From: Tabrizicola oligotrophica
GTDB lineage: Bacteria; Pseudomonadota; Alphaproteobacteria; Rhodobacterales; Rhodobacteraceae
NCBI RefSeq assembly: GCF_011008935.1
Contig: NZ_JAAIVJ010000014.1
Location: 1-58,214, forward strand
DNA: 58,214 bases
Direction: 5' to 3'
Shown: one piece after another, positions 35,699 through 49,227 of the stretch
Numbering within the stretch: position 1 is the stretch's first letter
How the letters are laid out: each line of letters opens with the position of its first letter
Notes under the pieces: model-generated
What the model saw: the letters and a program-made list of their open reading frames with translations, nothing else
Told to the model about the DNA's origin: nothing
Databases searched by the model: none
Translations under genes and position numbers: made by a program

Positions 35699-36679
35699 AT
35701 GACCAAATTCACGAGACGGACAATTCTGGGGGCAACCGCCGCGCTGGCGCTGGCCTGGACGCTGCCGGCCGGGGCGCAGGATCTGCCGGCGGGTGCCACC
35801 GTTGCGGCCGTGGAAAACACCAAAGGCCCGCTGCGCATTGCATTCCTGTCGTTCCAGAACAACCCGTTCTGGGTGCCGGTGACCGAAGGCGCAACTGCGG
35901 CAAAGGACTTCCTCGCCGCGCGTGACACCACGGTCGATTACATCGACCTCGGCGACAACCTGACTGCCGAGGCCGTGATCGCCGGGATCGAGAGCGCGGT
36001 GGCACAAGGCTATGACGGCATTGTCACTGTTCCGATCTTTGATGGAACGGAACGCGCCATTGACGAGGCGGCAGCCGCAGGCGTTCCGGTGCTGAACATC
36101 ATCGCCGAGGGCAACAACCCCTCCAAGCGCATTCAGTTCATCGGCCAGAACGCCAAGCAGGCCGGCGAACAACTGGGCAAGTTCATGGCCGAAAAGATGG
36201 GATCCACCGGCAAGCTCGGCGTCATCACCGGCTATTTCGGTGCCGTTCAGCACGCCGACCGGATGAACGGCGCCCTGGACTGGATCAAGGCGAACGCGCC
36301 GGAGATCGAGATCCTCGGACCGTTCGAGAACCAGGACAAGGCGGAGCTGGCCTATTCGCAGGTTCAGGACATGTACACGGCCAATCCTGATCTGAAGATG
36401 GTCTATGTGACGGCGGGTGGGCCTTTCGGAGCCGCGCGCGCGGTGAAAGACCTTGGCCTGACCGGCACGGTCGGCGTCGTGGGCTTTGACCATACGCCGG
36501 ACAATGTCGAATACATCGGCAGCGGCGAGATGGCCGGCCTGATCGACCAGGCGCCCTTCACCCAAGCCTTCGACGGGGTGGTCACGCTTTACAACATGCT
36601 GGTGACGGGCCAGGCCCCGGCAGAGGCCGTCCGCTATGTCGAGGGCAACCTTCTGACGCCGGAAGGCATGCAGAACTGA
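35699..36679 (+). CDS. Ribose-type sugar ABC transporter substrate-binding protein (CUT2)
   Basis: 326 aa with an N-terminal export signal TKFTRRTILGATAALALAW ending in PAGAQ; the RR motif could allow Tat export. Peripla_BP_4 features: LRIAFLSFQNNPFW, AQGYDGIVTVPIFDG, IQFIGQNAKQAGEQLGKFM, VTAGGPFGAARAVKDLG and GVVGFDHTPDN. Preceded by GGAGGAGAGAAG. It belongs with the permease at 34698 and the ATPase at 36741, followed by a hairpin with a TTCG loop. Confidence 0.94.
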   Translation: MTKFTRRTILGATAALALAWTLPAGAQDLPAGATVAAVENTKGPLRIAFLSFQNNPFWVPVTEGATAAKDFLAARDTTVDYIDLGDNLTAEAVIAGIESAVAQGYDGIVTVPIFDGTERAIDEAAAAGVPVLNIIAEGNNPSKRIQFIGQNAKQAGEQLGKFMAEKMGSTGKLGVITGYFGAVQHADRMNGALDWIKANAPEIEILGPFENQDKAELAYSQVQDMYTANPDLKMVYVTAGGPFGAARAVKDLGLTGTVGVVGFDHTPDNVEYIGSGEMAGLIDQAPFTQAFDGVVTLYNMLVTGQAPAEAVRYVEGNLLTPEGMQN

Positions 36680-36694
36680 TCCCACGCGATCAGG

Positions 36695-36718
36695 GGCATC
36701 GGCCTTCGGGCCGGTGCC
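36695..36718 (+). terminator. Intercistronic hairpin with TTCG tetraloop
   Basis: GGCATCGGCC (36695-36704) and GGCCGGTGCC (36709-36718) form a 10-bp stem (one G-T wobble) closed by TTCG. No U-run. As with the other two transporters it lies directly after the binding-protein gene, consistent with mRNA stabilisation or attenuation. Confidence 0.65.
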
Positions 36719-36740
36719 GATCCTCCAGGGTAATGACATC

Positions 36741-38231
36741 ATGAAACCTCGGCTTGAAATCTCTGGCCTCAAGAAGTCTTTCGGACCGGTTGAGGTGCTG
36801 CACGGCGTCGACCTGTCGATCGCGCCGGGCGAGGTGATCGGACTGCTGGGCGAGAACGGCGCCGGAAAAAGCACCTTGATGAACATCGTCAGCGGCAGCC
36901 TCAAAGCCGATGCCGGCCGCGTGCTGCTGGACGGGCGCGAGGTGCAGTTCGGCTCTGTCCGGGACGGGATCGAGGCCGGCATCCGCTTTGTGCATCAGGA
37001 GCTGTCCACCATCGGCTCGCTGAGCGTGGCGGAGAACATCTTTCTGGGCGACTACTTTGCAGGCAGGTCCGGACTGGTCGACCGCAACAGGATGACGCAA
37101 GGCTCGCTTGAGGCGCTGGCGGCGGTCGGTCTGGAGCATGTCGATCCCAAGACGGATGTGGACACATTGCGACCGGGCCAACAACAGTTGATCGAGATTG
37201 CCAAGGCGATCGTGGTTGAGCCGACGCTTCTTATCCTGGATGAACCCACCTCGTCGCTGACGCCCTTCGAGGCGAAAAAACTGTTCGAGCTGATCGGCAA
37301 GTTGTCCGCGTCGGGTGTTGCCGTGATCTTCATCACCCACAAACTGGAAGAGGCGCTTGCGAACTGCCACCGGATCGTGGTCCTGCGGGACGGCAAGCTG
37401 GTCAGCGATGAAGCGGCCAAGGCAACCGACAAGGCGCGGCTCATTCAGCATATGGTCGGCAAGACCTCGGTGTTCGAATGGGGGGGCAGCGTCATGCAAC
37501 CCGGTCAGCCACAGGTCGAGATCCGCGGGCTGCGCGACGAGCACCACCTCAAGCCGATTGACCTCGACCTCAACGCGGGCGAGGTCGTGGCGCTATTCGG
37601 TCTGGTGGGGGCGGGCCGGACCGAGTTCATGGAAACGCTGTTCGGGTTCCGGCGCGCGGCGGCCGGCTCGATTTCAATCGGCGGAGTTCCCTTGCGTCTG
37701 GGCCATGTGCCGACCAGCGTTCGGAACGGCATTGCGATGGTGCCCGAGGGCCGCAAGAAGCGCGGCATTCTTCCAAGCCACAGCGTCGAGCGCAATATCA
37801 CTTTGTCCTGCCTTGAAAGCCTGAGCCGCCTTGGCTTCATCCGCGGCTCTGCCGAGCGGACCGGGGCCGCGCGGCTGGCCCGGGCGTTGCACATCCGCAT
37901 GGCAACTGCCGATCAGCAGATCACCGATTTGTCAGGCGGCAATCAGCAAAAGGCGATCTTTGCGCGTGCGGTGATGGCCGGGCCGCGCCTGCTGCTGCTG
38001 GACGAGCCGACCCATGGGGTCGATGTGGGGGCAAAGTCGGAAATTTATGAGATCATTCATGATCTTGCCAGGAAGGGCATGTCCGTTGTCGTGTCATCGT
38101 CGGAATTGCCGGAAGTGTTTGCAATTGCCGATCGCTGCGTTGTGTTTTCGCGCGGCGATCTGGTGGGCAATCTCGGACGCGCCGAAATGACGGAACACGA
38201 CATCCTGCGCCTGGCCTTCGCCAATCACTGA
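36741..38231 (+). CDS. Sugar ABC transporter ATP-binding protein, two-domain RbsA type
   Basis: 496 aa with two ABC domains. N-terminal: LLGENGAGKSTLMNIVSG, LRPGQQQLIEIAKAI, LLILDEPTSSLTPFE. C-terminal: the usual degenerate Walker A FGLVGAGRTEFMETLFG, VPEGRKKRGILP, LSGGNQQKAIFARAV, LLLLDEPTHGVDVGAK. Start ATG 36741 (KPRLEISGLKKSFGP); a reading from 36714 adds a non-homologous leader. ATPase for the CUT2 transporter 34698-36679. Confidence 0.95.
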   Translation: MKPRLEISGLKKSFGPVEVLHGVDLSIAPGEVIGLLGENGAGKSTLMNIVSGSLKADAGRVLLDGREVQFGSVRDGIEAGIRFVHQELSTIGSLSVAENIFLGDYFAGRSGLVDRNRMTQGSLEALAAVGLEHVDPKTDVDTLRPGQQQLIEIAKAIVVEPTLLILDEPTSSLTPFEAKKLFELIGKLSASGVAVIFITHKLEEALANCHRIVVLRDGKLVSDEAAKATDKARLIQHMVGKTSVFEWGGSVMQPGQPQVEIRGLRDEHHLKPIDLDLNAGEVVALFGLVGAGRTEFMETLFGFRRAAAGSISIGGVPLRLGHVPTSVRNGIAMVPEGRKKRGILPSHSVERNITLSCLESLSRLGFIRGSAERTGAARLARALHIRMATADQQITDLSGGNQQKAIFARAVMAGPRLLLLDEPTHGVDVGAKSEIYEIIHDLARKGMSVVVSSSELPEVFAIADRCVVFSRGDLVGNLGRAEMTEHDILRLAFANH

Positions 38232-38244
38232 GAAAGGAACGCGC

Positions 38245-39378
38245 ATGAACGCTCGCTCAACCGGTACGCTTTTGGGTCGGGTCTGGAACCCGGCTGTCGC
38301 GGGCCCCTGCGTGGTGACGGTCCGCGACGGCGTGCTTGTCGACATTACCTCGCGGGATGCGCCTTTGGTCCGCGACATCTGCGAGATGGACGATCCGGCG
38401 GCATTCGTGCGTGGGGCGGAGGGGAGAGTCTTGGGGCCCGTGGATGAAATTCTGGGCATGGCGGCCGATCCCCGAACCTTGCATCTGCTTGCGCCGTGCG
38501 ATCTGCAGGCGGTCAAGGCCTGCGGGGTGACCTTCGCCGGATCCATGGTCGAGCGGGTGATTGAAGAGCGCGCTGCGGGCGATCCGGGCAAGGCCGCGGC
38601 GATCCGCGCCCGTGTCGGTGCGATCATTGGCGACAGCCTGCGCAACATTCGCCCCGGCTCACCCGAGGCGGTGGCCGTCAAGGCGGCACTGATCGCCGAG
38701 GGGCTCTGGAGCCAGTATCTCGAGGTCGGGATCGGTCCGGATGCCGAGGTATTCTCCAAGGCGCAGGTGCTGTCTTCCGTGGGGCCCGGCGCAATGGTCG
38801 GCCTGCATCCCGCCTCGAAGTGGAACAACCCGGAGCCTGAGGCCGTGCTGGCGGTGTCCTCGAAAGCCCGAATTGTCGGCGCGAGTCTGGGCAACGATGT
38901 GAACCTGCGCGACATCGAGGGGCGCTCGGCGCTCTTGCTGTCGAAGGCCAAGGACAACAACGCGTCTTGTGCCATCGGACCCTTCATCAGGCTATTCGAC
39001 AGCGAATTCACGCTCGATGACGTGCGGCGGCTCGAACTGACGCTGAGCGTGCAGGGGGCCGATGGCTTTGTTCTCGACGGCGCCTCGTCGATGGCGGAAA
39101 TCAGCCGCGACCCCGAAGACCTCGTCAGCCAGACGATTGGGCGGCATCACCAGTATCCGGACGGGCTGATGCTGTTTCTCGGCACGCTGTTTGCTCCGAC
39201 CAAGGACCGCGACGTGCCCGGAGGCGGGTTCACCCATCATCTCGGGGATGTCGTGACAATCGCCGCACCGGAACTCGGCCGCTTGACCAATACCGTTGGT
39301 CTGTCGACGGAGATCCCGGACTGGACGTTCGGCGTGCGGGCGTTGATGACCAACCTCGCCCGGCGCGGCTTGCTGTGA
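38245..39378 (+). CDS. Fumarylacetoacetate hydrolase (FAH)-family protein
   Basis: 377 aa, FAH-fold protein with an extended N-terminal domain. Metal-site style motifs: VKACGVTFAGSMVERVIEER, LEVGIGPDAEVFSKAQ, HPASKWNNPEPEAVLAVSS (Glu ligands), GASLGNDVNLRDIEGRSALL and SKAKDNNASCAIGPFIRL. Family members act on acylpyruvates or 2-keto-3-deoxy sugar acids (hydrolase, dehydratase or decarboxylase). As last gene of the operon it could act on a sugar-acid-derived keto acid. The reaction is not determined from sequence. Confidence 0.87.
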   Translation: MNARSTGTLLGRVWNPAVAGPCVVTVRDGVLVDITSRDAPLVRDICEMDDPAAFVRGAEGRVLGPVDEILGMAADPRTLHLLAPCDLQAVKACGVTFAGSMVERVIEERAAGDPGKAAAIRARVGAIIGDSLRNIRPGSPEAVAVKAALIAEGLWSQYLEVGIGPDAEVFSKAQVLSSVGPGAMVGLHPASKWNNPEPEAVLAVSSKARIVGASLGNDVNLRDIEGRSALLLSKAKDNNASCAIGPFIRLFDSEFTLDDVRRLELTLSVQGADGFVLDGASSMAEISRDPEDLVSQTIGRHHQYPDGLMLFLGTLFAPTKDRDVPGGGFTHHLGDVVTIAAPELGRLTNTVGLSTEIPDWTFGVRALMTNLARRGLL

Positions 39379-39789
39379 ACGACGCGGTGGGGCTGGAGCC
39401 TGTCCGATTCTGACCCTGAGGGACGGCGATACCCGGGTTCGGTGGGCCCTGCTCCCCCTGCGTCCTTGCCGGCATTCGTCCCCCTCTCCCGGCCATGCCG
39501 GGCCGGCTGCGCACTGCCTTCCGTGGCCTGGCTTCCTCGCTGGATTCTTAAATCACGAATTGGCTCTGCTGGATTCCGCAAAAGAATCCAGCATGGCGAG
39601 ATCGTGATTTCGTAACACTCTGATATTACAACATTAAAAATCACGACTTCCGCGCCCTGGATTCCAAGTGGATTCCCCGGTGAAACTGCCTGTCGCTAGC
39701 GAAACGCCGCGCTGCGCCCCCCCGCATACGTTCAGGGCCGGGGAGGAACCATCGGGAGGGGGGAGGGATGAAGTTGGCTATGCCGCTGA
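39379..39789. other. Intergenic segment between the catabolic and defence operons
   Basis: No gene. The two operons end here convergently (catabolic rightward, defence leftward). The segment contains a nested palindrome (39550-39610) and extra copies of its arms. A third AAATCACGA is at 39638-39646, and GGATTC-type words cluster in the surrounding 130 bp. Confidence 0.6.
39550..39610. repeat. Nested palindrome (outer and inner arms)
   Basis: Outer arms AAATCACGA (39550-39558) and TCGTGATTT (39602-39610) are exact complements. Inside them GCTGGATTC (39568-39576) and GAATCCAGC (39584-39592) form a perfect 9-bp stem with a 7-nt loop. AAATCACGA occurs again at 39638-39646, followed by another CTGGATTCC. 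It could serve as a bidirectional terminator, a recombination site or an element end. Confidence 0.6.
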
Positions 39790-43106
<3,317 letters not shown>

Positions 43107-43107
<1 letters not shown>

Positions 43108-46100
43108 CAGACGTCATCCACGTTGAACATGGCGTCCAGGAAGGCGGGTTCGATCTGGCGCAGCATCAGCTTCTTGATGACGCTGCCCTCTTCCTCGGTC
43201 GTTTCCACCACCGAGGGGATGTTGTGATCGCCGTTGATGTAGACCACGTCGTATTCGCTGTCGGCCGGGTTGATCGCCAGCTTGTCGCAGAGGCGCGTGA
43301 GTTCCTCGTAGCCGATCTTTTCGCAGTCGCGCCACAGGATCAGGGTCTTTTCACCGGTGGGCAGCCAGCCCTCGACCGTGACAAAGCCCTGCTTCATCTG
43401 GATGTCGATGCTACGGACGGTCAGGCCGATCAGGTAGTTGAAGGTCTCGATCAGATCGACCTTGCGCTCCTCCCAGGCCCCGGCGCTGTCGACGGCGACC
43501 TTGAGCGTGTAATCAAAGGGCTTGCGGAAATCCTGGACGGAGAGGAGCGATCCCCTCGCCTCGACATCCAGCATGTAGCGTATCAGGTAATCGCCGCGGG
43601 CCTCAGTGCTAAACCCTTCCAGAAGGCTGGCCTGCGCGTCCGACCGCTTCAGGTCGAGGTTGTTCAGCGCGTCCTCATAGCCCTCGATCTTGAGCACCTT
43701 GAAAGCATGGCTGATGCCGGTTTCGGGGGCGGTGGGCTTGCCCGCCTTCCATTCACCCGAATAGGCAGCTTTCTGCATCCGGGGTTTGATGATGGTCCCG
43801 AAGTAGCTCCCCTGCTCGACAAGGATATACTTCCGCTTGCCCTGATCCAGCCTGTTCAACTCGATAACCGCATGGCCGGTAGTCCCAGAGCCTGCAAAGA
43901 AATCGATGCATATCGCATCATCCTCGGTCGCGCCTGCTGCTCGAAGCGCGTCCATGACGAAGCCCTTAGTTTTCGGATAGTCGAAATCATTTCTTGGGAC
44001 GATATCTGCCAGTTCGGCCGCGCCAAAGTTGGACGAAGCATATTCCGGCTTGTCCCACCAAGTCGTCGGGGCTGCTTCGTCATCCATTCTGGTCTTGAAG
44101 TCGATGTTCAACACGCCAGAAGTGTCACGCCTTGCGCGATATTCACCGTATTCCTTGCGGACACGTTCATGTCCTCTTTGCCAGCGCTTCTCAATCTTCT
44201 CGGCGCCGTCATACTTGATCGGATATACCTCTTCGACCCCCGCCGGTCTCTCCTCGAGAACATCGTAGGCGTTATTTTCATCTACCCATTGAAGTTTGGG
44301 CACATAAAGCTTTCCGTCCTCATGAACCCAAATGGGATAAAACGACTTTGGACGATCCGTTCGCAAGTCTGCGTTGCCTGCGCGAACAAAGTTCATCCAC
44401 GCAAAATGTCCAATCTCATCGACCAGGGGGTATCGTTCAGCTTTCTTCTGGCTAAAGCCCAGAGACGACGGTTGCGCGAGGTCAGTGCGTCCATAAAAAA
44501 TCGCATATTCGTGAACGGGTGAGAACTTACCGGACGTCTTCCGGCTCTGAGGATTTGCGCGAACTATCCCGATCCCTATTTGCTTGGTATAGGATTGCCC
44601 AAACACCTCACGCATTCCGCTTACTTCGGTATCATCAATTGAACCACAGATCACCGCAGTATTCTTTGCAAGCGCCGTTGAAGAACGCAGTGACTGATCA
44701 ATCAACGTAAGCCATGACGAGTCCTTGTAGCCGTTCTTGTAGATGATCGCGGAAGCATCAGTGTTGTAGGGCGGGTCAATATAGAGGGTTCCGACGCGCG
44801 CCTCGAAACGCTCACCCAACAGCCTGAGCGCCTGGAAATTGTCCCCATGCACCAGCAGCCCGTCGAGGCTGGCATCCAGATCGGGGATCGCCTTCAGCAG
44901 ATCGGCCCGGAACCCCGCATCGAACAGCGCAGTGTCCACCATCAGGAAGGGCGCGGATTTCAGATCCTCGACCGTTCCCGCCGCGCTCGATCCCCGCGTG
45001 CCCAGATCATGCCACTGCGCCCATTGCGCCGGGTTCGCCGCGATGGCGGGGTAAAGCGCATCCGGCACCCGGTCCAACGTCACGCAATACTGCGCCGCCA
45101 CCACGAATTTCTTCTTCAGCCACAGCTTCTTCTGGAAATTCTCGATGCTGGCCAGAAAGGTGATCAGGTCCAGCGCGATGGCGCGCAGGCACTGGATCAT
45201 CCGCAGGTTTTTCTCGATGGCAGCAAAGGCCCCGGCCCCCTGCACATCGTCGAGGTTCATCACCTCGTTCTTGATGTAGAAGTCCAGCTCCCGCCGCAGG
45301 AAGCCGCCCAGATCCTTGTGGATGAAGTAATCGGCGGTATTCTTCTGGGTGTAAGTCGTCAGGTGCTTTTCCAAGAGCGTGCGCTTGGGGTTCTTTTCCG
45401 TGGGCGCGCGGGTGGTGAGCGTCAGCCAGCGCGCCTTGACCGCTTCATCGTCCAGGATGGCAGTCACGGCCTGATCCACCAGCGCCTCTTGCTTGGTGCC
45501 CTTGGGCTGCGGGGCATAATCGAACCGGATCACCAGCGCGCCATCTTCCTCGGCCACCGGCTGGATGGTTTCCTCGAACGTCTCGCCATCGTCATCCGTG
45601 CGGGTGATGGTGCGGGCAGTCGCCAGCACGAAGCGGCGTTCCTTGTCGTTGTCCTTGCGGTTGTCCTTGGCCGTGTCGGCCGCGACGAGGCGGAAGTGGA
45701 CGGCGCGGCCGTCATCCAGCTTGAAGCTGAAGTTCGAAAAGGACTCGCCCGACTTGGTGTAATACTGGTCGCGGTTGGCCCAGTGCAGCACGACCTCTTC
45801 CCCAGAATAAGGGATGGCATAGGTGTCGCCCTTGTAGCGGCGCTGGCTGATGAAATCGCCCTTGTCATAGTAGCGCGAGAAGAAGGTCAGCAGATGCGAG
45901 AAGACCTGGTTCTCATGCTCTGACGCGCCTGCGCTGGCGGCGGCCAGCTGGGCGCGGAGCTGTTGGACCTTGGGTAGTTGGTCGGCGCTGATGCCGAGTT
46001 CCTGAGCGGATTTTTCGGCCTTGGCGATCTCATCCTTCAGCGTTTCGGTATTTGCCGCCGCCTCGGCTGCCAGCGCCTCGGCCACCCGTGCCTTCAGCCG

Positions 46101-46229
46101 CTTGGATAGGTAATCCTCGATCTCGCCCGCGCGGGCGTTGAGGATGCGGTAGACGCCGAAATCGAGGTCAGGCCGGTCAATCTGAAAGATTTCGCGCAGC
46201 TTGGCAACGAGGGCGTCAAAATTGCTCAT
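43107..46229 (-). CDS. Type III-like DNA adenine methyltransferase (Mod), unusually long
   Basis: 1040 aa. Beta-class order: motif IV DPPYN (485-489), then a target-recognition region, then motif I DFFAGSGTTGHAVIE at about 790-805 and KRKYILVEQG. Typical Mod proteins place DPPY near residue 120; here a ~450-residue N-terminal extension, with a coiled-coil-like stretch at about 40-105, precedes it. The C-terminal ~200 aa is also extra. Base composition falls in the target-recognition part (about 43% GC at 44281-44340 against 65% at 45421-45480). AAGGAAA precedes the ATG. Central gene of the SNF2-Mod-Res trio. Confidence 0.92.
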
Positions 46230-46262
46230 TGTTCTTGTTTTCCTTGATGTTACCCGGCTGGT

Positions 46263-49136
46263 CTACACGACGGCCCAGCGAACCGTAAACAGCGATTCAA
46301 CCGAATGGCCACGGCTAAGACGCTTTTGCAGGTTGGCGATCAGCTCATCCCGCTTGTCGGCCACTTCGTCTTCCTGGTTGAAGATTTCCTGCCGCTGCTT
46401 ACGCTGGCGACGTTCCAGTTCCTGCAGTTTGGCCTGGATAGCAGCCTCTTCTTCGAGAGTGGTGGCCGCCCGCGCTTCGCGACGCACGGCCTTGATCTGT
46501 TCCTTGGTGTCCTTCAGCGCCTTTTCGGCCGCGAAGACCTTGTCCTCAGCCCAGCGCTCCAGCCTTTCACGGGCCGAGGCAAAGTGCTTGTTGTTGGCAT
46601 CCAGCGACCGGTTCAGGGTGGCTTTGGCGTGCTGTTCGGCCTCTGCCTGAAGACGGTCGGCGATGGCGCTGGCCAGCGATTCATTTGGATGCACGGCTGC
46701 GCCTACTGAGAACAGCTTGGCGCAGGCCTCATGGTCGATGGAGCGACCGTTGTCGTCGATGCCGGAGAAGAGTAGGTATTCCTCGGTCTCGAACGTCGTG
46801 ACGGTCAGCTTGCGTAAGGTTAGCCAACCGCGCCGACCTTTAAGTGTTTCGACAATCGCCACACGTGTCGGGTGATTGGTCACATCGAAGCGCAGCTCTG
46901 CGACCGGCGTATCCACAGCTTTGGCCGTAGCGATGACATGCTCACCGAGGGGATGCGAGAGACGGTATAGAAAATACCCATGTTCGTTCGTGGCGTAATC
47001 CGCCGCAGAATTCCGCGAAATCAGATGATAGCGCCCGGGCCGAAGATCAGGCGCGGGCGGTGCGACAAGGTTGAAGGCAAGATTGGCCTCATCAAACTCC
47101 GCGCGGTCGGACAGTATCGCGCCCGTCAAATCCCAGAACTTGCGGCCGACACGGTCTAGCTGTTCACGCGCATCGGCCAGCCGCAGCTTCAGTCGGGAGT
47201 GCACATCTTCGTCGAAGTTTTCGAGCAGCGCACGCCGTGTATCTTCCATCCTGCTGCGGATCTGTTCCTCCAATTGGGCCTGCAACTCGTCGAAAGCAGC
47301 GGCGATTGCCTCGGGTGTCCGGCAGTCCTGATAAATTGCCAGGATGCGCTTTTCAAAGTCGACGCCCGATTCAATCGTCCCAAGGACCTCATCGGATGCG
47401 CCAAAAACACCGTCAAACAGATTGAACTTCTCGGTCAGAAGGGCGTGGACACGCTTATCGGCGTCGTTCCTTTCGTTCAGGAAATTCACAACGATGACGT
47501 CGTGGGTCTGGCCATACCGATGGCAGCGGCCGATCCGCTGTTCGATCCGCTGCGGGTTCCAAGGAAGGTCATAGTTGATCACCTGAGAGCAAAACTGAAG
47601 ATTCACCCCTTCGGCAGCGGCCTCTGTTGCGATCATGATCGGCGCGCGGTCGCGGAACCCATCAATGAGCGCGGCGCGGACGTCGATTGCCCGCGACCCT
47701 GTGATCTGTTCCCTATTCGCGGGGTCAGCAGCCCAGCGTTCATAGATGTCCTGCGCCTTGCGGTCGGAATTTGTACCGCTGAAGGTCACCACGTGCCCTG
47801 CGTACCCATTCCTTTCCAGGAAGTCGCGCAAGTAGTCCTGCGTGCGCCGCGACTCGGTAAAGATCAAAGCTTTGCGATGTGCACCCATCCGTTGCTGTTC
47901 TGAGAAGCCGATCTCAAGCGCCTTTAGCAGGGCCTTCGACTTGGTATCAGTGTGGATGGAGTGCGCCAGCTGGATCAAAATCGAGAGATCATCAATCTCA
48001 CGCCGAAGCTTGACGTAATCAATCTGGTCTGGGCTAACCTCGAGCGTTTCATCTTGGTCATCCCACTCCTCAAAGATCTCCTCCTCAAGCTCGTTTTCGA
48101 AGGATATGACTTCCGCGAGGTCCCCTTTGACTGGCTCGCCTTTGCGAAGGGCCTCCAAACGTGCGCGCAAAGTTTCGAGCGTCCCTGCAATCGCCTGAGT
48201 GGATGAAGCAAGCAACTTGCGAAGGATCAGGACAGTCAGATGACGTTGCTGGGATGGAATTGCATAGGTGTCCTCCCGTTGTAAGAAACGGGTGATGCCG
48301 TCATACAGCGCCTGTTCGTTTTCTGCGGGAAAGAACGGCTGTGTCATGGCACGGCGCTGGGTATACTTGACGTATTCAAGCACCTGTTTCCGGAGCGTCC
48401 GCTTGCAGAAATCCGCCAGTCTGGCCCTAAGTTCTGGAAGATCGCCCCCTGCATTCACATACTTCGCGCGGAAACTATTTGCGTCCCCAAAAATGTTGGG
48501 GTCAATGAAGTTTGTCAGCCCAAAAATCTCCATCAGGCTGTTCTGAAGTGGTGTTGCGGTCAGTAGCAGTTTCTTCCGACCTTCGACAGCCCGCTGCAAT
48601 GCCTGCCCGATTCTGTTGCTTGGACGATAGGCATTTCGAAGTTTGTGGGCTTCATCGATTACGACGAGGTCCCATTCGACCTGGCGCAACTCATCCTGAA
48701 GCTTGGCGGCATAGTGATAGGAGAGAATTATAATCCGTTTCTGCGACAAGGGGAGCGGAATGCCATCAGCCTTAATTTGGCGATAGGTTCGCGCGTCGAT
48801 CACCACCGCTGGGAGATTGAATTTAGTGGTCAACTCCGCCGCCCATTGCTGGCGGATCGCGGCCGGGCAGATGATGATCAGCTTTCGTTTCCGCTCGGCC
48901 CACTTCTGGCAAAGGACAATTCCGGCCTCGATGGTTTTACCTAAACCAACTTCATCAGCAAGAATGGCTCCCTCCGCAAGCGGTGATTGCAGAGCGAACA
49001 TTGCGGCTTCAATTTGGTGTGGGTTAAGGTCCACTGATGCGTCGAATAGCGACATTGAAAGCTGATCGTCGGAACCTGGAGGCGCCAGCTTTGTCAGGTC
49101 GTGGGCGGTGTACTTGCTGTGATATGCGGTGAACAT
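46263..49136 (-). CDS. SNF2-family helicase/ATPase (defence-associated)
   Basis: 957 aa. SNF2 core: LNPHQIEAAMFAL, Walker A LADEVGLGKTIEAG, IICPAAIRQQWAAEL, motif II VIDEAHKLRN, motif III LLTATPLQNS; second half FTESRRTQDYLRDFL, IATEAAAEGVNLQFC and motif VI RIEQRIGRCHRYGQ. The C-terminal ~120 residues are a charged coiled coil (EEAAIQAKLQELERRQRKQRQ). It lies 33 bp upstream of Mod in the same direction. DISARM DrmD and other defence helicases are relatives by architecture. Composition is clearly lower in GC than the catabolic genes, a sign of separate origin. Start ATG 49136. Confidence 0.92.
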   Translation of the reverse strand: MFTAYHSKYTAHDLTKLAPPGSDDQLSMSLFDASVDLNPHQIEAAMFALQSPLAEGAILADEVGLGKTIEAGIVLCQKWAERKRKLIIICPAAIRQQWAAELTTKFNLPAVVIDARTYRQIKADGIPLPLSQKRIIILSYHYAAKLQDELRQVEWDLVVIDEAHKLRNAYRPSNRIGQALQRAVEGRKKLLLTATPLQNSLMEIFGLTNFIDPNIFGDANSFRAKYVNAGGDLPELRARLADFCKRTLRKQVLEYVKYTQRRAMTQPFFPAENEQALYDGITRFLQREDTYAIPSQQRHLTVLILRKLLASSTQAIAGTLETLRARLEALRKGEPVKGDLAEVISFENELEEEIFEEWDDQDETLEVSPDQIDYVKLRREIDDLSILIQLAHSIHTDTKSKALLKALEIGFSEQQRMGAHRKALIFTESRRTQDYLRDFLERNGYAGHVVTFSGTNSDRKAQDIYERWAADPANREQITGSRAIDVRAALIDGFRDRAPIMIATEAAAEGVNLQFCSQVINYDLPWNPQRIEQRIGRCHRYGQTHDVIVVNFLNERNDADKRVHALLTEKFNLFDGVFGASDEVLGTIESGVDFEKRILAIYQDCRTPEAIAAAFDELQAQLEEQIRSRMEDTRRALLENFDEDVHSRLKLRLADAREQLDRVGRKFWDLTGAILSDRAEFDEANLAFNLVAPPAPDLRPGRYHLISRNSAADYATNEHGYFLYRLSHPLGEHVIATAKAVDTPVAELRFDVTNHPTRVAIVETLKGRRGWLTLRKLTVTTFETEEYLLFSGIDDNGRSIDHEACAKLFSVGAAVHPNESLASAIADRLQAEAEQHAKATLNRSLDANNKHFASARERLERWAEDKVFAAEKALKDTKEQIKAVRREARAATTLEEEAAIQAKLQELERRQRKQRQEIFNQEDEVADKRDELIANLQKRLSRGHSVESLFTVRWAVV

Positions 49137-49227
49137 GGCATAGGGTTAGCCGCTCTAGGCGTTGGCATCGAGAGATTCTTTCAAACGGATCAATGCTACG
49201 GGTCAGAATCCCCGCAACTGTGCTGCA

